Counted from the first letter of the stretch, positions 7,777 to 16,134 are shown. The stretch is DNA of 21,665 nt from Palsa-1188 sp050010575 (GCA_050010575.1 JBEKKU010000023.1:1-21665); one strand, 5' to 3'. Notes: a model not told the origin generated them from the sequence alone. A program made the numbers and translations.

Positions 7777-9099
7777 TTATGTCAGGCGCAGCTTGGCAAA
7801 TGGCCCAATCCCGTTCGCTTCACGCGGCCCGACGATGATTTCCCAGCCGGAAAGCTCTTCGATCTTGCCCTTGATGGCAGCAACGCCGCCCGGGATGATC
7901 AACTTCTTGTGGCCGACCTTCTGGTTGATGTCCGCATCCTTCAGCCAGGGGCCGATAGTCTCGCCGATGAACTTGCCGCCTGCCCAGGCAGTCATGACAG
8001 ACAGTCCGTCGGTGTCAAAGGCGATCAGGTAGCTCGGAATCCTGGTCGATTCTACTTCGGAAGCCACCGTGTAGAAGGTCAGCGAGAAGTTGGTGGTGAT
8101 GTAGACCGGTGAGTTGGCGTTCACATCGCCGAAAGGATAGGCCCCCGGTTGCACCGCGATCGGCTTCTGCGGGTCGGTGTATAGGTTGCTTCTCCAGGAG
8201 AACAGCGCCAGCAGGTCCGGTAGAGAGGTGGTTTTCAGCACCACAATGCTGGCGAACTTGGAAACATAGGCCTGCGCCTGCAACACTTCCAGGGCCGGAT
8301 CGGTCTCGGTGGTGAAGGTGATGGTCGGATAACCGAACGGGCGGAAGCGCTTCTTGACGGCGCTGCGGCGAATCTGGGTCTGGTCGGCGATCACCTTGGA
8401 GGTCTCGCGGGCGCCGCTGTCCAACACCAGTTCCTTGTATCCCACCTTGCCAACCAGGTCAGCCAGTTCATCCAGGCTGTTGCCCTTGACCGCCAGTGCC
8501 GTGCCCAATTTCTTGGCAACCTCCACGAATTTCTCGTAGTTGGCGGCGGTAGCGGCATAGAGCAAGGGCTTCTTGGCGGCGATAGCGGTCGCTGCAGCCT
8601 CGATTGCCGCGGCGTCTTCTGTCAGGAGGATGATCGGCTTATCGGTCTTGCCGGCCACTGCTTCTGCGGCAGCCTTGAAGGTAGCGGCGCTGCCGGAGGC
8701 GTTGGCGATGGCGATACCGTCGATCACGTACTGCTGGCCTACACGCTCGAACAGAATCCCGTCGATCTCGTCGACCTTGGCGGCAAGGTTGGCATCATTG
8801 TCGGCCACCTCGATGAAAATGCCGGTCGGATGGTAGAAGGTCTTGTCATGACGGAAGATTACCTGCTCGTCGCCGAGCTCCAGCACCTTGTCCCCCGCAC
8901 CAAACTTGACGAGCTTGATCGGAGGGGCGGTTGCTGAGTCCAATGCCTCACGCGCCTCATCAGACACGTACGGGCACTGGCTCAATGTGGCCTTTCCTGC
9001 TGCCAGCGCCATGGCGAAGGCGAGGCATGTCGGTACGCCACATTCTCCACAGTTGGTCTTCGGAAGCAGCTTGAAGATTGCAAGTCCTGTTAAACCCAT
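7777..9099 (-). CDS. acsC: Corrinoid/iron-sulfur protein, large subunit
   Basis: AcsC (gamma subunit) binds the corrinoid and a low-potential 4Fe-4S cluster that reactivates cobalt. The N-terminus holds the cluster motif NCGECGVPTC with C17, C20, C25 and C42. The rest is the TIM-barrel and C-terminal B12-binding region, with VQPGAYPFGDVNANSPVYIT and LIIPGGVAAIKG late in the protein. The length is 440 residues. A GTG at 9105 is possible, but the ATG at 9099 lies at better spacing from AAAGGAG, so I use it. AcsC works with AcsD, AcsE and AcsB encoded alongside. Confidence 0.95.
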   Translation of the reverse strand: MGLTGLAIFKLLPKTNCGECGVPTCLAFAMALAAGKATLSQCPYVSDEAREALDSATAPPIKLVKFGAGDKVLELGDEQVIFRHDKTFYHPTGIFIEVADNDANLAAKVDEIDGILFERVGQQYVIDGIAIANASGSAATFKAAAEAVAGKTDKPIILLTEDAAAIEAAATAIAAKKPLLYAATAANYEKFVEVAKKLGTALAVKGNSLDELADLVGKVGYKELVLDSGARETSKVIADQTQIRRSAVKKRFRPFGYPTITFTTETDPALEVLQAQAYVSKFASIVVLKTTSLPDLLALFSWRSNLYTDPQKPIAVQPGAYPFGDVNANSPVYITTNFSLTFYTVASEVESTRIPSYLIAFDTDGLSVMTAWAGGKFIGETIGPWLKDADINQKVGHKKLIIPGGVAAIKGKIEELSGWEIIVGPREANGIGPFAKLRLT

Positions 9100-9145
9100 T
9101 GTCACTTCTCCTTTCTTAATGCTTGTTTGTTTAAAGAACCCCTGT

Positions 9146-9186
9146 CGGGCGCCGCCCTCTTTCGCCTTGAAGAAAGTCAGCGCCCG
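9146..9186 (-). repeat. GC-rich stem-loop between acsB and acsC
   Basis: The outer arms CGGGCGC (9146-9152) and GCGCCCG (9180-9186) pair, and the inner arms CTTTC (9159-9163) and GAAAG (9172-9176) extend the stem. It fills most of the 106-bp gap between the two genes. No T-tract follows on the coding strand, so it may shape mRNA stability or the relative output of AcsB and AcsC rather than end transcription. Confidence 0.55.
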
Positions 9187-9205
9187 CGTTAGGGTACTTT
9201 TTAAG

Positions 9206-11422
9206 TTACATCAAGGGATCCATGCTCAGGGCCGGATGTCCCTTTTCTTCCAGGTACGGCTGGATCTCGTCAGGCGTGGTGCCAATGGTCTCGTCGGCGA
9301 TCATGTCTGCGAAGTTGTCTCCAAAGCCCTCTTCCTTGCCACGCTCATTGAGTTGATCGCGCAGGATGTCCTTCAGTTCCTTGGGCATCCAGATCATTCG
9401 TCCAAGGCCACCGTCGGCAGGCAGGAACTTCTTGCTGATCAGGTAGAGGCGGCCCATGCCCAGGAAGCCAGGGGTCTGGTTGCCGCCGCCGACCATGCCG
9501 GCCAGACTGGAGAATGTCATGCCGACCGGGGTCATGGATTTGCTTTCACGGGTGGTGATCATGAAGCCGTTAAGCTCCGGAACCATGGCCAGGATGCACT
9601 CGCAGCAACCGCAGGTGGTCATCGGGCGGTCCATGCAGGTGTACATGCAGACAGATTCGGTCTTGCCCTGCGTCCTGGAGGCAGCGGTCTCGTTGATGGA
9701 GGACCACTCTCCGTTATGGGCATCGATAACATATTCGCTGGTGATCGGCACCGGCTGGCAGACGCCAATCGGGTCGATCTCAAAGGAGGCCTTGGCATCC
9801 AGCCAGCTCACGGCGCCGCAGAGGCCGGTACGCTCCGGGGACACGAAACAGATATGGGTCGGTGCGAAAGACTGGCAGAGGGTGCAGGTGTAGAACTCGT
9901 CCACCGCATCGTCACGCAGGCTCGTCAGTCGGGCATCACGCTTCAAGTAGGCTGCCCTGGCCTCGGCAAGTCCTGTTTCCACCGCAGCCTCGTCGGTCGT
10001 CAGGGTCACCTGCAGCCGGTCGATGATGGCGGCGTATTCCTTCTTGTAGTATGCATAGAGCAGGGTGCCCAGGTCATGCAGCTTGAAGCCCTTCTCCACG
10101 GCTGCCTTGCCGAAGCGCATCCAGTTCTGGTCGCGCTGGCCCATGTGCCAGATACCCTCGCCGTAGTTCATGAAGTAGTGGATCCGGCGCTCCAGCACCG
10201 GCTCAAAGTCGCTCTGGAACTTGCGGCCATAGACCGTGAGCTTGATGCCTATCGGATAGGCCTTGCCCTCTTCCATCTGGTCGACATCGGGCCCGACGAT
10301 CTCGATCTTGCCGTCGGTCACATCATCCGCCTCGGCCATAGTCACAAACTCGAAGGCCGGGGAGCGGCCGCCGCCGAACTCTACGAACATGTCGGCCTTG
10401 CGGATCGACTCGCCCTCGAAGGCAGCGCCGTGGTTGATCGGAATATTGACTTCAATGGCCGTGATCTTGATGCCGCGGACCTCGGTGCCGATCTGGATCG
10501 CTTCATCGTAATCCTGTACGGAGAAGTACCAATCCTTCCAGATCTCGTCCTCGTCCAGGGGCTGGTCGACAATCACCGGGAAGCCCATGTAGATGGCAGC
10601 GAAGGAGGCGCAGACCTTGACGATGTCCCGCTCACCACAGAGCAGGCAGAACACCAGAATCCGGTCACGCTGATAGTTCCGGTGCATGAACTTGTCTCCC
10701 GGAGGAATACCGGGGAACATCAGGGAGGCCCGGAAGGCGTAGTTGACGGCATGGATCACCTGGGTAAAGTTGCCGAGGCAGTATACCGGCCAGGCATCGA
10801 TGTCGAACTTGTAGCCCTTCTCCATCAACTGCTCGATCACTTCGTCCACCAGGAAGAGCATGAAGCCCTTCTGGACGAGCTTGTTGACGATCCGGAGAGC
10901 ATCATCGGAGGTCCGGAAGCGGCCAAGGATCACAACCTCGCCCGGGATCGTCCAGTCCACGTGCTTGATGCCCCACTTGCGGACGTACATATCAGGGATG
11001 AACCCGGTCCATGGTTTGGGCAGTTTTTCAGTCTTTCCGGTGGCCATTCTTACAGCCTCAATGATCTCGGCCGCATAGATAACGGCCTCGCCCCAGAGCA
11101 TCGCATTTTCCAGGCTGGCCTGTGGGTGCACCTGGTTGCGCTTCTCGTTCAGTGGCGTGACCATATCGCCCAGCTTGGAGATCTCGGTGCCGCCCAGGGC
11201 CCGGATGGCCGGAACGAAGTAGGCGGTTTCCGGGTACTGTACTTTATGATCGGGGCCATAATTCTTGATTGCCGTGTTGAGCAGAATTTCGGCGTAGCTG
11301 AGGGCTACGATCGTCCCCTCATAGGCTTGCCTGAATAGCTTTTTCGGTTCTTTCCCTGGCTCGATCGAACCTGCGTAAATATCTTCAAATTTCTCTCTGT
11401 CTACGCGCCATGCTGTGGACAT
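9206..11422 (-). CDS. acsB: CO dehydrogenase/acetyl-CoA synthase, acetyl-CoA synthase subunit
   Basis: AcsB condenses a methyl group (from AcsCD), CO (from AcsA) and CoA to acetyl-CoA at the Ni-Ni-[4Fe-4S] A-cluster. At 738 residues it is close to the Moorella enzyme (729). The A-cluster cysteines are present: C513, C516, C525 and C535 bind the 4Fe-4S cube, and C604-G605-C606 binds the distal nickel. They are offset by 7 to 9 from the Moorella positions as I recall them. The glycine-rich SSLAGMVGGGNQTPGFLGMG segment follows. The ATG at 11422 lies after AAGGGGGAAA. It directly follows acsA, giving the usual bifunctional complex. Confidence 0.97.
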   Translation of the reverse strand: MSTAWRVDREKFEDIYAGSIEPGKEPKKLFRQAYEGTIVALSYAEILLNTAIKNYGPDHKVQYPETAYFVPAIRALGGTEISKLGDMVTPLNEKRNQVHPQASLENAMLWGEAVIYAAEIIEAVRMATGKTEKLPKPWTGFIPDMYVRKWGIKHVDWTIPGEVVILGRFRTSDDALRIVNKLVQKGFMLFLVDEVIEQLMEKGYKFDIDAWPVYCLGNFTQVIHAVNYAFRASLMFPGIPPGDKFMHRNYQRDRILVFCLLCGERDIVKVCASFAAIYMGFPVIVDQPLDEDEIWKDWYFSVQDYDEAIQIGTEVRGIKITAIEVNIPINHGAAFEGESIRKADMFVEFGGGRSPAFEFVTMAEADDVTDGKIEIVGPDVDQMEEGKAYPIGIKLTVYGRKFQSDFEPVLERRIHYFMNYGEGIWHMGQRDQNWMRFGKAAVEKGFKLHDLGTLLYAYYKKEYAAIIDRLQVTLTTDEAAVETGLAEARAAYLKRDARLTSLRDDAVDEFYTCTLCQSFAPTHICFVSPERTGLCGAVSWLDAKASFEIDPIGVCQPVPITSEYVIDAHNGEWSSINETAASRTQGKTESVCMYTCMDRPMTTCGCCECILAMVPELNGFMITTRESKSMTPVGMTFSSLAGMVGGGNQTPGFLGMGRLYLISKKFLPADGGLGRMIWMPKELKDILRDQLNERGKEEGFGDNFADMIADETIGTTPDEIQPYLEEKGHPALSMDPLM

Positions 11423-11451
11423 GCTTTTTCCCCCTTTCCTTTAGTTCTTAA

Positions 11452-13494
11452 TTAAAACGCCCCAGCTAGCTCGGTCTCGTACTCTGCAGCGACCTTCTTG
11501 TGGATGCCGAGCTTCCAGGTGCGGTATTCCAGCGCTGCTACCAACTTGTCGACAGCGGCCTTGGCGTCGGTCTCGAAGATGAAGTTGCCGCCGAACACGT
11601 CGTGGGCGATGCAGGAGACAACGCTCCAGACCAGGCTGCTGCCTTCTAACGGCGGAATCGGGCCGACGTGGGTGGGGATGCCGTTGGCGATCACCCAGGT
11701 ACCGATAGCGACGGCCTTCTCACTCATGGCCTCCGGTGCGCTGGCGACAAACGGCACTTTCGGGATGTCGACGCCCCACTCGTTGGCCATGGCTGTGCAG
11801 AGGTCGTAGGCCCTGGTATTGTCCACGCAGGAACCCATGTGGAAGGCCAGCGGCAGCTTGTCAGGGAACTTGTCCTTGTTGGCTTCGTAGAGCCTGTCGA
11901 TGAATGCCTTCAGGCCGGGGCCAGCATATTTCTCCACAGCATCGTAGGTCAGCAGGCCGTATTTTCCAGCAGCCTGCATCACGCAACCGGTACCGACGAG
12001 GAACACGTTATTGGCGGCCAGGCCCTTGATCACCTCGGTGTGAACCAGGTCGTGCACCACTGCCAGGTTGTTGCAGCCGGCCAGCACACAGACACCGGCG
12101 ATCTCGCCACTCTCGATGGCGTCGGTCAGGACCTTGATCGGGTTATCCGGGTTGATGGCGGAGAATATGTCCAATATAGCTTCGAAGCTGAATCCGGCCT
12201 GGAGCTTGCTCTTGTAGCTCGGGATCTGCACCGGAGCGCCGGACGCCTTGCGCACCTTGAAGGTCTCAAGGGCGAGTCGGATTACTCCCTTGGCGCTCTC
12301 CATCGCCCGGGCATCGTCGAAAGCGAAGTGGTAGGAGCCGGGGATCTTGGAGATCGGCATGGTGGTGACCAGTTTGGTGCTGAAACACTCGGCTGCGTTG
12401 CGCAGGCCGGGCTTGATGCACTGCACGTCCACAACCATCACATCTACAGCCCCGGTGGCGATAACCAGCTCGGCACCCATGTAGTTGTTGGCGATGGGCA
12501 CGCCGGACCGGCTCAGAACCTCGTTGCCGGTGCAGCAGATGCCGGCGATGACGATGCCGTTGGCGCCGGCCGCCTTGACCTCGTCAAGGATGTCGGCTTC
12601 CTTGCTGGCATAGACCACCATCTGGCTGAGCAGCGGGTTGTGGCCGTGGACGATGATGTTGACCTTGTCGCCATCGAGCACGCCCATGTTGGCCTCACTC
12701 GTCAGCGGTTTTGGCGTCCCAAACAGGATGTCGGACAGGTCGGTCGCTAGATGCATACCGGCCTGATCGCTCAGGGCCGCCTTGATGCCGCCGAAGATCA
12801 GGTTGACCGGGTCGGCGTCCACGCCGATGTGAGTGCGGTGCATGACTTCGACCACGGCACGGTCGATGGAGGTCGGTACGACATTGGTTTCCGTAAACTT
12901 GGATTTCCGGCCCTCGCAGAGCGTTGACCACAGGAAGGTGACCGGGGAGTCATCCTGCTTACCGAAATCCTCCAGGGCAACCTCAGCTACTTCCTTGGCC
13001 AGTTCGTTAACGGACTTACCCTCAACGCTCAGACCGATACGTTTGGCCACACGCTGAAGCTTATCCGGGTCGGTAACCTTATAGTCGGGAGCATGTCCCT
13101 CGGCTGCTGCATGCAGCACGTGGGCGATGTGCCGCCCGTGGTCGGAGTGGGCGGAGGCGCCGCCGGCCATCATGCGGATGGCGTTACGGGAGACGATCGT
13201 GTAATCCTTGGCACCGCAGATGCCCATGCTGCCCGGACCTTCCTCGGCCTTGATGCGGCAGGGGCCCTGGAAGCAGATACGGCAGCAGATGCCGGTGTAA
13301 CCGAATTGACACTGCGGCTGCTGTGCAGCCCAGCGGTCGAAGGTGGTGATGATGTTCTTTTCCTTGGTTACATCGAGCATTTCCAGAATTGCCGGGTCGA
13401 TGGTGCGCTTGACGTTCTTGGCGTCTTTGACTCTATCTTTGCGCGCTACCGATGGCTTGGAGTTCTGAAGAGAAGTATCACTAAATCTCGGCAT
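11452..13494 (-). CDS. acsA: Anaerobic carbon monoxide dehydrogenase, catalytic subunit
   Basis: AcsA (CooS family) interconverts CO2 and CO at a Ni-Fe-S C-cluster and feeds CO to AcsB. The 680-residue protein carries every cluster ligand I could check: C62 and C70 (D-cluster), C71, C74, C79 and C93 (B-cluster), and for the C-cluster H285, C321, C359, C474, C504 and C556. Motifs around them include GICCTGNEV, VLAGCNN, GTGCVMQ and HMGSCVDN. The ATG at 13494 follows GGGAGGT. Upstream lie three 13-bp tandem repeats and cooC. Adjacent acsB shows this is the ACS-coupled type rather than a stand-alone energy-conserving CODH. Confidence 0.97.
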   Translation of the reverse strand: MPRFSDTSLQNSKPSVARKDRVKDAKNVKRTIDPAILEMLDVTKEKNIITTFDRWAAQQPQCQFGYTGICCRICFQGPCRIKAEEGPGSMGICGAKDYTIVSRNAIRMMAGGASAHSDHGRHIAHVLHAAAEGHAPDYKVTDPDKLQRVAKRIGLSVEGKSVNELAKEVAEVALEDFGKQDDSPVTFLWSTLCEGRKSKFTETNVVPTSIDRAVVEVMHRTHIGVDADPVNLIFGGIKAALSDQAGMHLATDLSDILFGTPKPLTSEANMGVLDGDKVNIIVHGHNPLLSQMVVYASKEADILDEVKAAGANGIVIAGICCTGNEVLSRSGVPIANNYMGAELVIATGAVDVMVVDVQCIKPGLRNAAECFSTKLVTTMPISKIPGSYHFAFDDARAMESAKGVIRLALETFKVRKASGAPVQIPSYKSKLQAGFSFEAILDIFSAINPDNPIKVLTDAIESGEIAGVCVLAGCNNLAVVHDLVHTEVIKGLAANNVFLVGTGCVMQAAGKYGLLTYDAVEKYAGPGLKAFIDRLYEANKDKFPDKLPLAFHMGSCVDNTRAYDLCTAMANEWGVDIPKVPFVASAPEAMSEKAVAIGTWVIANGIPTHVGPIPPLEGSSLVWSVVSCIAHDVFGGNFIFETDAKAAVDKLVAALEYRTWKLGIHKKVAAEYETELAGAF

Positions 13495-13561
13495 ACATTT
13501 AACCTCCCTTTTATTAAAGATTTAAAGCCAAAACTTGCTTCCTTCCCCGGGTACGTTCCTT

Positions 13562-13600
13562 AATTGTTATTCAAAATTGTTATTCAAAATTGTTATTCAA
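13562..13600 (-). repeat. Three exact 13-bp tandem repeats upstream of acsA
   Basis: The unit AATTGTTATTCAA (plus strand) is repeated three times without gaps (13562-13574, 13575-13587, 13588-13600). On the coding strand it reads TTGAATAACAATT. It lies in the 133-bp cooC-acsA gap, about 70 bp before the acsA start. It could bind a regulator, or be a simple slippage product. Confidence 0.85.
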
Positions 13601-13627
13601 ACCGCTCCGGTCTCAGGAAGCATTGAA

Positions 13628-14410
13628 TCACCTTGTTGGACTCTTTGCCTCACCTACCTCCCGTAAAATCTGGTCAAAGACTTTGCTGACTGATTGTAAT
13701 AAAACCTCTTCTAAACCTTGGGGATCCTCCATCATGGCTCTTTCCCACAGTGCTTCGTCAAACTCCAGGACTCCTAGCAGTTCACCTGGCACGAAAGACG
13801 CACTTAAAAACTCTTTTTCTTTAGCAGAGCGAACTTTATTGCCGATCACCTTAACCCTGGGCACGTCCAATTCCCCCGCCAGTTTTTGAATCACATGTGC
13901 GGTGTCCACGCTCACCCGGGTGGGTTCGGTAACGATCAGCAACATGTCAACGCCACGGGCCGTGCCGCGCGTTAACTGTTCGATGCCTGCGCCCATATCT
14001 AAGATGACGATATCGCGATTCCCAAGGAGAAGAGAATTTATTGCAGCGTTGAGGAAGGCATTTTCAGGACAATAACAATTACTGCTCGCATGCTTGACAG
14101 CACCCATGCGCAGCAATTTTATGTTACCGATGTTGATTGCAAACCCTTCCAGGATGTCATCAACCTCGGGGTTAAGAATATAAACCAGACCGCCGCCCCC
14201 GGTCCGCTCGCTGATCAACTCTTTCATTTCCAACATTGGCGGCTGGGCTGCAAGTTGCTCCTCGGGTACACCTAGAGTGGTACCGAGGCTGATATCGGGG
14301 TCCGCGTCAACTGCGTATATTGTATACCCGCGTTGTGCAAAAAGTTTCGCTAATCCAGCTGCAAGAGTGGTCTTGCCAACCCCACCCTTTCCAGTGATGG
14401 CGATTTTCAC
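13628..14410 (-). CDS. cooC: CooC-type nickel-insertion ATPase, first gene of the operon
   Basis: This 260-residue P-loop ATPase begins MKIAITGKGGVGKTT, with the deviant Walker A motif of MinD/ParA-like proteins. C112-Y-C114 matches the nickel-binding CxC of the characterised CooC. DMGAGIEQLTRG follows in the place of the Walker B region. It lies directly upstream of acsA, so I infer it matures the CODH C-cluster. The start is GTG at 14410 with GGGGGAG upstream. The start overlaps the stop of a possible short leader ORF by GTGA. It shares its fold and CxC with the second cooC in the operon but differs clearly in sequence. Confidence 0.93.
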   Translation of the reverse strand: MKIAITGKGGVGKTTLAAGLAKLFAQRGYTIYAVDADPDISLGTTLGVPEEQLAAQPPMLEMKELISERTGGGGLVYILNPEVDDILEGFAINIGNIKLLRMGAVKHASSNCYCPENAFLNAAINSLLLGNRDIVILDMGAGIEQLTRGTARGVDMLLIVTEPTRVSVDTAHVIQKLAGELDVPRVKVIGNKVRSAKEKEFLSASFVPGELLGVLEFDEALWERAMMEDPQGLEEVLLQSVSKVFDQILREVGEAKSPTR

Positions 14411-14523
14411 AATAACACTCCCCCGCCTAAAGTGGCTTGCTTGGAACCGTGCACCTTACCGGACACTTCAGTGGATTGAAACTCTCTTTGTTCGATCATG
14501 TTGATTTTACTCAATAAATCCAT
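14407..14523 (-). CDS. Possible 38-residue leader ORF overlapping cooC
   Basis: A minus-strand ORF starting at the ATG at 14523 (or at 14544 for 45 residues) begins MDLLSKINMIEQREFQSTEV. It ends in TGA that overlaps the GTG start of cooC as GTGA, an arrangement typical of translational coupling. No strong ribosome binding site precedes either ATG. I recognise no homologue. It could be chance. Confidence 0.25.
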   Translation of the reverse strand: MDLLSKINMIEQREFQSTEVSGKVHGSKQATLGGGVLL

Positions 14524-14628
14524 CCTTAATATACCGGATTCCATTTTTACACACACTTAAACTGCCCCATAAGGCTGTTTCGTAAATAGGTTCTACAGTT
14601 GCTCGTCAAATCCTCTTCCGCAATAGGA

Positions 14629-14663
14629 TAATTTTAAACTATTAGCTCTTAGTTTTAGACTAT
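14629..14663. repeat. Two 14-bp direct repeats 21 bp apart, upstream of the acs operon
   Basis: TAATTTTAAACTAT (14629-14642) and TAGTTTTAGACTAT (14650-14663) match at 12 of 14 positions. Their starts are 21 bp apart, two turns of the helix, so both would face the same side of the DNA. Located about 220 bp before cooC, they are candidate binding sites for an activator or repressor of the acs operon. Confidence 0.55.
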
Positions 14664-14761
14664 CTGTATAATCTGTCATTTCTACACCAGCAGAATTATT
14701 CCTGCATTAAGCTCTAAAATTTTGTTTCTAAATAGGGAACAAACAGGAAGGAGAATGAACG

Positions 14762-15016
14762 ATTGCTCTTGGCGCGGCCAGAAAAGGATCATCAGGATCA
14801 GCAGGATAGAAAAGAGAAAGGCCAGCCCAAAGATAATTTCAGAGAAATTGGTGTCCAGCAGAAAAAGGCTCTTTGCTGGCTTAGCAAAAAAGCTCCCGCC
14901 ATTAGCAGGCTGGAAAAGATAATGCTCAGGGACAACTTGTTGATCGTTCCGCGCAGTTGACCGACTGCCATAGGCAGGTTTGTCAGGAGGACAGAGAGCC
15001 GCCCCCCTTCCCTGTC
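14762..15016 (-). pseudogene. Possible decayed C-terminal fragment of a UbiB/AarF-type protein
   Basis: On the minus strand one frame reads DREGGRLSVLL and then NKLSLSIIFSSLLMAGAFLL. After a frame change it continues as FSEIIFGLAFLFSILLIL and MILFWPR. Joined, these give a membrane hairpin like the C-terminus of ABC1/UbiB kinases, in which an N-R/K-L segment precedes two hydrophobic helices. A stop lies just upstream of the first part and the kinase domain is absent. This rests on remembered family appearance only, so the call is tentative. Confidence 0.35.
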
Positions 15017-15019
15017 CGT

Positions 15020-15047
15020 TTGACAGGATTGTTATTGGCAGGATAGT
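15020..15047 (+). promoter_or_regulatory. Sigma-A type promoter of the redox operon
   Basis: A perfect -35 TTGACA (15020-15025) and a -10 GATAGT (15042-15047, 4 of 6 consensus) are separated by 16 bp. It lies about 75 bp before the first gene of the plus-strand operon. The weak -10 may mean that it needs an activator. Confidence 0.5.
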
Positions 15048-15120
15048 TAGCGGATATGACGAATATCGTAAGAAATGAGCGGTGGCATTAAAGATTATTT
15101 GGGCGGGGAGAGGCGAGATC

Positions 15121-15255
15121 ATGAGTCGGCGGTTCTCGATTGCGCTCATTACAGCCGGGTTATTGCTGATAGCGCTGGGCCTGTGCTCTGGAGACGTAGC
15201 ACGGGTGCTGATTAAGGCGCAAAGATTCTGCCTGGAATGCATCGGGATCGGTTAG
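15121..15255 (+). CDS. CD1871A family CXXC-motif micropeptide
   Basis: This 44-residue protein starts at the ATG at 15121, about 7 nt after GGGGAGAGG. It has one transmembrane segment (about residues 6-22, IALITAGLLLIALGL), then a short linker and the C-terminal ending FCLECIGIG. The CLEC motif followed by IGIG is the hallmark of the small 'CD1871A family CXXC motif-containing' proteins known from clostridia. Its stop is 6 bp before the membrane polyferredoxin gene. I infer it acts beside that protein, perhaps as a thiol relay or a cluster-binding subunit at the membrane. Its biochemical role is not known to me. Confidence 0.8.
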   Translation: MSRRFSIALITAGLLLIALGLCSGDVARVLIKAQRFCLECIGIG

Positions 15256-15261
15256 GCGGCC

Positions 15262-16122
15262 ATGCTAACCGCATCCAAGCGCCGTCTGGCCCAACTCTTT
15301 GCCGCCGTGCTCTCCAATAGCCACCTGAGCGGTTTTTTAAGCCTGAATCTTTATCAGGGACCTTTAAAGGGATTATGTATTCCCTTTTTGAATTGTTACT
15401 CCTGCCCGGGTGCAGTAGCTGCCTGTCCGTTAGGAAGTTTACAATCCATGCTGGCTGAAGTCCCGCACCGGTTATCGCTTTATGTGCTAGGCTTGATGAC
15501 CTTCACCGGGGCGCTGGCCGGCCGTTTTATCTGTGGCTGGCTCTGTCCCTTCGGCTTGCTGCAGGAATTAGTGGCCCGGGTGCATCACAGAAAGTTCCCG
15601 TTGCCAAAGGTGCTCACCCGGCTTAAATACCTTTTCCTGATCCTGGCTCTGGCTCTGCCGGTACTTATTCTGCAAGTGGGTGGTACCGGCGAACCTTATT
15701 TCTGTAAATTTATCTGCCCGGCCGGAACGATCGAGGCCGGTCTGCCTCTAGGACTAGGCCGTCCGGAACTGCGAGGACTGCTGGGAGGCCTGTTCCTCTG
15801 GAAGGCCGCTATTCTTGTTCTTTTTCTAGTAGCCATGGTCTTTTTATATCGGCCATTCTGCCAGTTGGCCTGTCCACTGGGAACCTTCTACGGCCTCTGC
15901 AACCGTTTCAGCCTATGGCGCCTGGAAGTGGCAGCCGGCTGCGAGCACTGCGGCCAGTGCCGCCAGAGTTGCCCGCTGAAGATCCCGGTCGATCTGTCGC
16001 CGAATAGCGCCGAGTGCATTCGCTGCCTGTTGTGCCGCGATGCCTGCCCGCGCGGCCTGATCTCCTTTGACAGATGTGCATCCGTGAGCAATCACGGTTC
16101 AACTCATGAAATGTTCGACTAG
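15262..16122 (+). CDS. Membrane-bound 4Fe-4S polyferredoxin, NapH/CcoG-like
   Basis: This 286-residue membrane protein has hydrophobic segments at about 72-92, 122-140 and 178-196. They are interleaved with CP motifs: SCPG and ACPLG (48-57), CGWLCPFG (91-97), CKFICPAG (148-154) and CQLACPLG (200-206). Two ferredoxin motifs end the protein: C227-C230-C233-C237 and C252-C255-C258-C262. This is the layout of NapH/NosR/CcoG-type quinol or ferredoxin electron-transfer proteins. It lies between the CXXC micropeptide and the selenocysteine lipoprotein, with 6-bp and 12-bp gaps. I infer that it moves electrons across the membrane to the extracytoplasmic selenothiol. Confidence 0.88.
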   Translation: MLTASKRRLAQLFAAVLSNSHLSGFLSLNLYQGPLKGLCIPFLNCYSCPGAVAACPLGSLQSMLAEVPHRLSLYVLGLMTFTGALAGRFICGWLCPFGLLQELVARVHHRKFPLPKVLTRLKYLFLILALALPVLILQVGGTGEPYFCKFICPAGTIEAGLPLGLGRPELRGLLGGLFLWKAAILVLFLVAMVFLYRPFCQLACPLGTFYGLCNRFSLWRLEVAAGCEHCGQCRQSCPLKIPVDLSPNSAECIRCLLCRDACPRGLISFDRCASVSNHGSTHEMFD

Positions 16123-16134
16123 GGGGATGATTTC

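Larger units (their letters stand above)
14411..15120. other. 710-bp divergent intergenic region
   Basis: This gap separates the minus-strand acs operon from the plus-strand redox operon. From left to right it holds the possible cooC leader ORF, two 14-bp direct repeats (14629-14663), a possible UbiB remnant (about 14762-15016), and a promoter for the plus-strand operon (15020-15047). I could not fix the acs operon promoter. The minus-strand TTGACG at 14604-14609 has no convincing -10 at the right distance. Confidence 0.6.

Noticed and set aside
8888..11338. An 816-codon plus-strand ORF opposite acsB and acsC
   Set aside because: It is the antisense shadow of two strongly recognised genes, with a composition typical of reversed codons.
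14682..15242. A 186-codon minus-strand ORF
   Set aside because: Its first part is antisense to the well-supported 44-residue CXXC gene and its middle has no protein-like character. Only the end fits the possible UbiB remnant.
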